Below, piece after piece: positions 60,249-64,000 of a stretch of DNA of 64,000 nt (position 1 is the first letter of the stretch; each line of letters begins with the position of its first letter). Position numbers and translations under genes: made by a program. The DNA is taken from NCBI RefSeq assembly GCF_000745315.1, contig NZ_JQNQ01000001.1:1178001-1242000 (forward strand), written 5' to 3'. The notes below the pieces were generated by a model. The model was given only the letters and a program-made list of their open reading frames with translations, was not told the DNA's origin and searched no databases. The DNA comes from Salegentibacter sp. Hel_I_6. Lineage in GTDB: Bacteria; Bacteroidota; Bacteroidia; Flavobacteriales; Flavobacteriaceae.

Positions 60249-61376
60249 TTAATCCAGGAAAAACAAGTCGGCAGCAATACCATCACTTAAAAATTTTCCT
60301 TTAGAAGTAATATGAAAAACCCCATTTTTTTTCTGGAGCAAATCTTCCTTTTGCAATGGCTTAGCAAGTTTTACAAAGTGAGCTTTATAAGCTTCGCCAA
60401 ATTTCCCGGAAATCTCAGCAAGCTCTACCCCAAATTTTGTCCGCAGCCGGGTCATCACATATTCGTTGTACTTATCTGAAAGCGATAAATCTTCCGTTTC
60501 CTGCGGAATCTTATCATTTTCCAGGGCTTTTATATATAAAGGATTATTGGAGATGTTCCATTTTCTGGAATTTCCATTGTAAGAATGTGCTGCCGGACCA
60601 ATTCCTAAATAAGGTTTTCCCAGCCAATAGGCGGTGTTATTTTTTGAAAAATAACCGGGCTTTCCAAAGTTGGAAAACTCATAATGTTCAAAACCATTTC
60701 TTTTGAGGGTCTCCACAAGAATTTCGAAATGAAGTTTTGCGGCTTCATCATCTACCGGCTTAATTTTCCCTCTTTCAATAAATTTCTGAAGCGCGGTATT
60801 CGGCTCTACGGTAAGTGCATAACTGGAGATATGCGGTACACCCAATTCAAGTGAAATTTCGATATTTCGTTGCCATCGTTCTACACTCATTCCCGGAATT
60901 CCGTAAATAAGATCTATGGAAATGTTGTCAAAATATTCTTTGGCGAGATTGATACTTTTTAAGGCTTCCTCGGAATTATGCGCACGGTTCATCAGCTTTA
61001 AATCTTCTTCAAAAAAAGATTGAATTCCAATACTCAAGCGGTTGATTTTAGAAGCCTTGAGCATTTCCACCTTTTCTTCCGTCAAATCATCGGGATTTGC
61101 TTCCAGGGTGATTTCAGGATTTTCAGCAATTCTATAATTCGAGTAAATGGTCTCAAAAATTTGCTGAAGTTCCTCCGCTTCCAATAAACTGGGTGTTCCG
61201 CCCCCAAAATAGATCGTCTGGATTTCAGGGGAAGTGAGCTCATCCTTCCGCAGCACTAATTCCCTACATAGCATCTCCACGAGCTTAGCTTTCTTTTTTA
61301 AAGAGGTAGAGAAATGAAAATCACAATAGTGACAGGCCTGCTTGCAAAAGGGAATATGGATATAGATACCTGACAT
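60249..61376 (-). CDS. hemW: Radical SAM family heme chaperone
   Basis: HemW inserts heme into respiratory proteins and was formerly annotated as coproporphyrinogen III oxidase. The 375-aa protein has the CX3CX2C radical SAM cluster CKQACHYCDFHF near residue 11, with the additional Cys/Phe context YIHIPFCKQ, then YFGGGTPSLL, EANPDDLTEEKVEML, LSIGIQSFFEEDLKLMNRAH, IDLIYGIPG and a C-terminal HemN_C-like domain. The length is normal. It lies 37 bp downstream of ruvC. Confidence 0.93.
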   Translation of the reverse strand: MSGIYIHIPFCKQACHYCDFHFSTSLKKKAKLVEMLCRELVLRKDELTSPEIQTIYFGGGTPSLLEAEELQQIFETIYSNYRIAENPEITLEANPDDLTEEKVEMLKASKINRLSIGIQSFFEEDLKLMNRAHNSEEALKSINLAKEYFDNISIDLIYGIPGMSVERWQRNIEISLELGVPHISSYALTVEPNTALQKFIERGKIKPVDDEAAKLHFEILVETLKRNGFEHYEFSNFGKPGYFSKNNTAYWLGKPYLGIGPAAHSYNGNSRKWNISNNPLYIKALENDKIPQETEDLSLSDKYNEYVMTRLRTKFGVELAEISGKFGEAYKAHFVKLAKPLQKEDLLQKKNGVFHITSKGKFLSDGIAADLFFLD

Positions 61377-61413
61377 ATAGTTGATTTGAAAATTGGAAGA
61401 AGATAAATTGAAA

Positions 61414-61965
61414 CTATTTAATTTTCTTCGGGTTTTGCTTTACAAAAGCAGCCCATCCGGAATAACTTTTTCCCACTTCGGTACTACCTGAATTGTAAAA
61501 ATGACAAACCGCGGCTGCAAGGCCGTCGGTTGAGTCGAGATTTTTTGGTAATGATTTCAAACCGAGTAAACTTTGTAACATTTTTGCCACCTGCTCTTTA
61601 CTGGCATTTCCGTTACCGGTAATTGCCATTTTAATTTTCTTGGGTAAATATTCAGTAATTGGTATTTCTCTGGAAAGTCCGGCAGCCATTGCCACGCCCT
61701 GTGCCCTTCCCAGCTTAAGCATAGATTGTACGTTTTTACCAAAAAACGGGGCTTCAATCGCAATTTCATCTGGATGATAAGTGTCTATCAGTTCTATAGT
61801 TCGTTCAAAAATTAATTTAAGTTTCACGTAGGGATCGCTATATTTACTAAGCTGCAATTCATTCAGCTGTATAAATTTCATCTGCTTATTTTCCACTTTT
61901 ATAAGTCCGAAGCCCATAATCGTAGTGCCGGGATCAATTCCTAAAATGATTCTTTCGCTCTTCAA
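61414..61965 (-). CDS. ruvC: Holliday junction resolvase RuvC
   Basis: RuvC cleaves Holliday junctions with RuvAB. The 183-aa protein has all four acidic catalytic positions: Asp in ILGIDPGTTIMGFG near residue 10, Glu in IAIEAPFFGKN near 68, and Asp in DSTDGLAAAVCH near 147. GNGNASKEQVAKM is the conserved GxGxAxKxQV motif. The start is TTG (61963-61965). An ordinary housekeeping gene, paired with hemW. Confidence 0.95.
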   Translation of the reverse strand: MKSERIILGIDPGTTIMGFGLIKVENKQMKFIQLNELQLSKYSDPYVKLKLIFERTIELIDTYHPDEIAIEAPFFGKNVQSMLKLGRAQGVAMAAGLSREIPITEYLPKKIKMAITGNGNASKEQVAKMLQSLLGLKSLPKNLDSTDGLAAAVCHFYNSGSTEVGKSYSGWAAFVKQNPKKIK

Positions 61966-62152
61966 AATAACTGTTTCTATTTAAAGCTTATCTAATTTCA
62001 CGTAGCTTCGCAAAGCTAAGCAATTTCATTTCCTTACTCGCCAGGCAAGATTTCAAATACGCCACAGTTTAGATATTTTCTCTTTCTAGGGTTCTTGAAT
62101 TTGCTGTGTTTTGGTTTACTTTACAGGGAAATTAAGAATTAAAAAACCGGAT

Positions 62153-63301
62153 ATGTTCATCTTTATTGTTATCTGTATTTTTTATTCGGTTTTAATGCTC
62201 ATGCTGCTTTACGGCTGGAAAAAGATCCCTGAATTCTCTTCGGAAAATTTACCCGCGGAAATTCGGTTTTCTATTATAATCCCTTTTAGAAATGAAGCTG
62301 GAAATTTACCGATTCTATTGCATTCCCTGGCTGGGATAAATTATCCTGAATCTAAATATGAAATTATCCTGGTGAACGATGAATCTGAAGATAATTCAGC
62401 GGAAATCATCGAAGAATTTCAGCATAACCTTGAAAATTTCAATTTAAAAGTTCTGGAAAACAATCGTATTTCAAATTCCCCGAAGAAAGACGCTATTGCG
62501 ACCGCAATTAATGCTGCCAATTTGGAATATATCATCACTACCGATGCTGATTGCCGGGTTCCTGTAAACTGGTTAAAAAGCTATAATAATTTTATTCTTA
62601 AAACCGAAAACAAACTCGTTGCCGGGCCGGTTGCTTTAAATTCTCTTCCAGCAACAAATACAAATAATAAGCGCAAAAATATCTTAAGGAATTTTGAAGA
62701 GTTGGATATTTTAAGTCTTCAGGCATCCACTGCCGGAGCTTTTGGAATTGAGCAAGCTTTTATGTGTAATGGCGCAAATTTATGTTATCAAAAAAATGCT
62801 TTTATAGAAGTTTCGGGGTTTTCGGGAAACGATAAAATTGCCAGCGGTGACGATGTTTTTTTACTTCAAAAATTTCAACAAAAGAAATATAAAATTGGCT
62901 TTTTAAAAAGTTGGGAAGCAATTGTATATACGAAAGCTCAACAAAGTTTTGGTGATCTGGTTTCGCAACGAATTCGTTGGGCTTCTAAAGCTCCGGCCTA
63001 TAAAAGCTTATTTTCTAAATTTACCGGAATAACTGTCCTTTTAATGAATCTAAGTCTTGTGATCGCCGCCTTTTTAGTCTTCTTTCAGCTATTGCCATAC
63101 CAACCTATTTTGATCATTTTCCTCATAAAATTCAACCTGGATTTCATCCTGATCTATAGCGCAGCTAAATTTTTTCAACGAGAAACAGTTTTGCGAAGTT
63201 ATTTCTGGAGTAGCATCTTTTATCCTTTTTTTAGCACTTATGTAGCTGTTAAATCTCTATTTTCGGATTTTTACTGGAAAGGAAGACAATTTAAAAACTA
63301 G
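62153..63301 (+). CDS. Membrane GT2 family glycosyltransferase
   Basis: From the ATG at 62153 the protein is 382 aa; a TTG at 62111 would add 14 residues but lies before the first membrane helix (FIFIVICIFYSVLMLMLLYG), so the ATG is preferred. It has IRFSIIIPFRNEAGNLPIL, YEIILVNDESEDNSAEI, IITTDADCRVP (DXD near residue 125), SGDDVFLLQKF and QRIRWASK (the QXXRW motif of processive enzymes), followed by about three C-terminal helices. This combination suggests a hyaluronan- or ceramide-glucosyltransferase-like enzyme. Substrate unknown. Confidence 0.9.
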   Translation: MFIFIVICIFYSVLMLMLLYGWKKIPEFSSENLPAEIRFSIIIPFRNEAGNLPILLHSLAGINYPESKYEIILVNDESEDNSAEIIEEFQHNLENFNLKVLENNRISNSPKKDAIATAINAANLEYIITTDADCRVPVNWLKSYNNFILKTENKLVAGPVALNSLPATNTNNKRKNILRNFEELDILSLQASTAGAFGIEQAFMCNGANLCYQKNAFIEVSGFSGNDKIASGDDVFLLQKFQQKKYKIGFLKSWEAIVYTKAQQSFGDLVSQRIRWASKAPAYKSLFSKFTGITVLLMNLSLVIAAFLVFFQLLPYQPILIIFLIKFNLDFILIYSAAKFFQRETVLRSYFWSSIFYPFFSTYVAVKSLFSDFYWKGRQFKN

Positions 63302-63303
63302 AG

Positions 63304-63579
63304 ATGCATTATTATATTTTAGAGTATGTAACGGGAGAGAATTACCTTGAAGAAAGGATGAAATTTCGTAAAGAACACTTAAATCACGCAACCGAGTATT
63401 TTAATGAAGGCTATCTTAAACTTGGCGGTGCAATAGATTCGGCTAACGAAGCTGTACTTGTTTTTAAAGCGGATAGCGATAAAATTGCGAAAACTTTTGC
63501 CGAAAACGATCCGTATGTGAAAAACGGACTGGTAAAAGCCTGGACGGTGAAAAAGTGGAATGTAGTGATTGGGAATTAA
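63304..63579 (+). CDS. YciI-like protein
   Basis: The 91-aa protein has the YciI ferredoxin-like fold features: YILEYVTGENYLEERMKFRK, the EHL-xxA motif in KEHLNHATEYF, GYLKLGGAIDSANEAVLVFK, and AENDPYVKNGLVKAWTVKKW. The family has a conserved His/Asp pair, here His in KEHLNH and Asp in FAENDPY. The function is unknown. It is 2 bp after the GT2 gene and ends convergently with the HicB gene, sharing four bases. Confidence 0.88.
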   Translation: MHYYILEYVTGENYLEERMKFRKEHLNHATEYFNEGYLKLGGAIDSANEAVLVFKADSDKIAKTFAENDPYVKNGLVKAWTVKKWNVVIGN

Positions 63580-63980
63580 ATTGATACAGAAAGAAGATCT
63601 TCACCTAATTCGTGAATAGCTTTTTCTATTCTTCTTGCCCTTTCTTCTGAAGCATTTGCTTTTCCACTGGCATATTGTCTCATGAGCGAAGGATTGATAC
63701 CGGATTTTTCGGCGATAGCAGAAATTTTTATTGGAAGAAGTTTGAAAAATGAAGCTATATCCAGCCTATATTCGAATTCAGTTAACCCTTTAATTTCATT
63801 TAACCATTCTTCATTAAGATCTTCTGCTACTTCTTTATAATCTTCAAACGCGACTTTGAGATTTTGTTTTAATTCATCTAATGAATTTCCAAAAGCACTT
63901 ACTCCGCCCGGGAGGTTTTGAGTACTTCCCCAATAAGTCCCATCTTCGGCCTTTTCAACATACACACTAATCTTTTTCAT
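63576..63980 (-). CDS. HicB-like antitoxin with C-terminal HTH
   Basis: The 134-aa protein has an N-terminal HicB fold (SVYVEKAEDGTYWGSTQNLP, then GVSAFGNSLDELKQNLKVAF) and a C-terminal HTH (AIAEKSGINPSLMRQYASGK, ASEERARRIEKAI). In complete systems the HicA toxin gene lies directly upstream; here that would be beyond the right edge. The function is thus predicted, not demonstrated. Confidence 0.85.
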   Translation of the reverse strand: MKKISVYVEKAEDGTYWGSTQNLPGGVSAFGNSLDELKQNLKVAFEDYKEVAEDLNEEWLNEIKGLTEFEYRLDIASFFKLLPIKISAIAEKSGINPSLMRQYASGKANASEERARRIEKAIHELGEDLLSVSI

Positions 63981-64000
63981 TTTAATTTATTTAATTCCGG

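Overview
The window looks like a chromosomal segment from a marine or halophilic Flavobacteriaceae bacterium (Bacteroidota), perhaps near Salegentibacter/Gramella. That placement is inferred from AT-rich DNA, Bacteroidota-style -7 boxes (TAnnTTTG), many TTG/GTG starts, families such as DUF4230, DUF885 and M56/BlaI pairs, and interspersed flavobacterial-type repeats. No rRNA, tRNA, prophage, CRISPR array or transposase was recognised.

Layout. (1) 1-3934: phospholipid and lipoprotein maturation (pssA fragment, lnt), then an initiating polyprenyl-phosphate sugar transferase. (2) 3935-5017: a kilobase of interspersed repeats only. (3) 5018-37987, all on the minus strand: a very large surface-polysaccharide locus with about 19 glycosyltransferases or glycosyltransferase-like proteins, an O-antigen ligase/polymerase, a CMP-sialic-acid type module (neuC, neuB, neuA), three methyltransferase-like or unusual enzymes, an ABC O-antigen exporter (Wzt with C-terminal glycan-binding-type domain, Wzm) and GDP-fucose synthesis (gmd, fcl). 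Genes mostly overlap or lie within a few bases, implying one or a few long operons. (4) 38160-39014: two abutting pseudogenes (a methyltransferase and an asparagine-synthase tail). (5) 39294-43831: a GT4, a Wzc-type tyrosine kinase with a (Tyr-Gly)n tail, and a Wza lipoprotein. (6) 43997-64000: mostly housekeeping and accessory genes: ABC-F, a LolD-like ATPase, PhnA, a BlaI/M56 signalling pair, LpxR, DUF885, a MutS-like ATPase, HemW, RuvC, a cyclase, and three toxin-antitoxin remnants or modules.

How the parts work together. The sugar transferase would start a lipid-linked glycan, the many GT2/GT4 enzymes would extend it with fucose, a nonulosonic acid and other sugars, methyltransferases may cap it, and Wzm/Wzt would flip it. 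The ligase and the Wza/Wzc pair point to attachment to lipid A and/or to capsule export. No Wzx flippase was seen.

The most unusual signals are repeat-driven. A 31-unit uninterrupted heptanucleotide array (9672-9888) lies in frame inside a coding region and links two complete GT4 enzymes. The same heptamer family recurs around the window, including inverted arrays flanking a four-helix-bundle gene. A small GIY-YIG nuclease gene is embedded in REP-like inverted pairs and sits between neuB and neuC, resembling a REP/RAYT arrangement but with a different nuclease.
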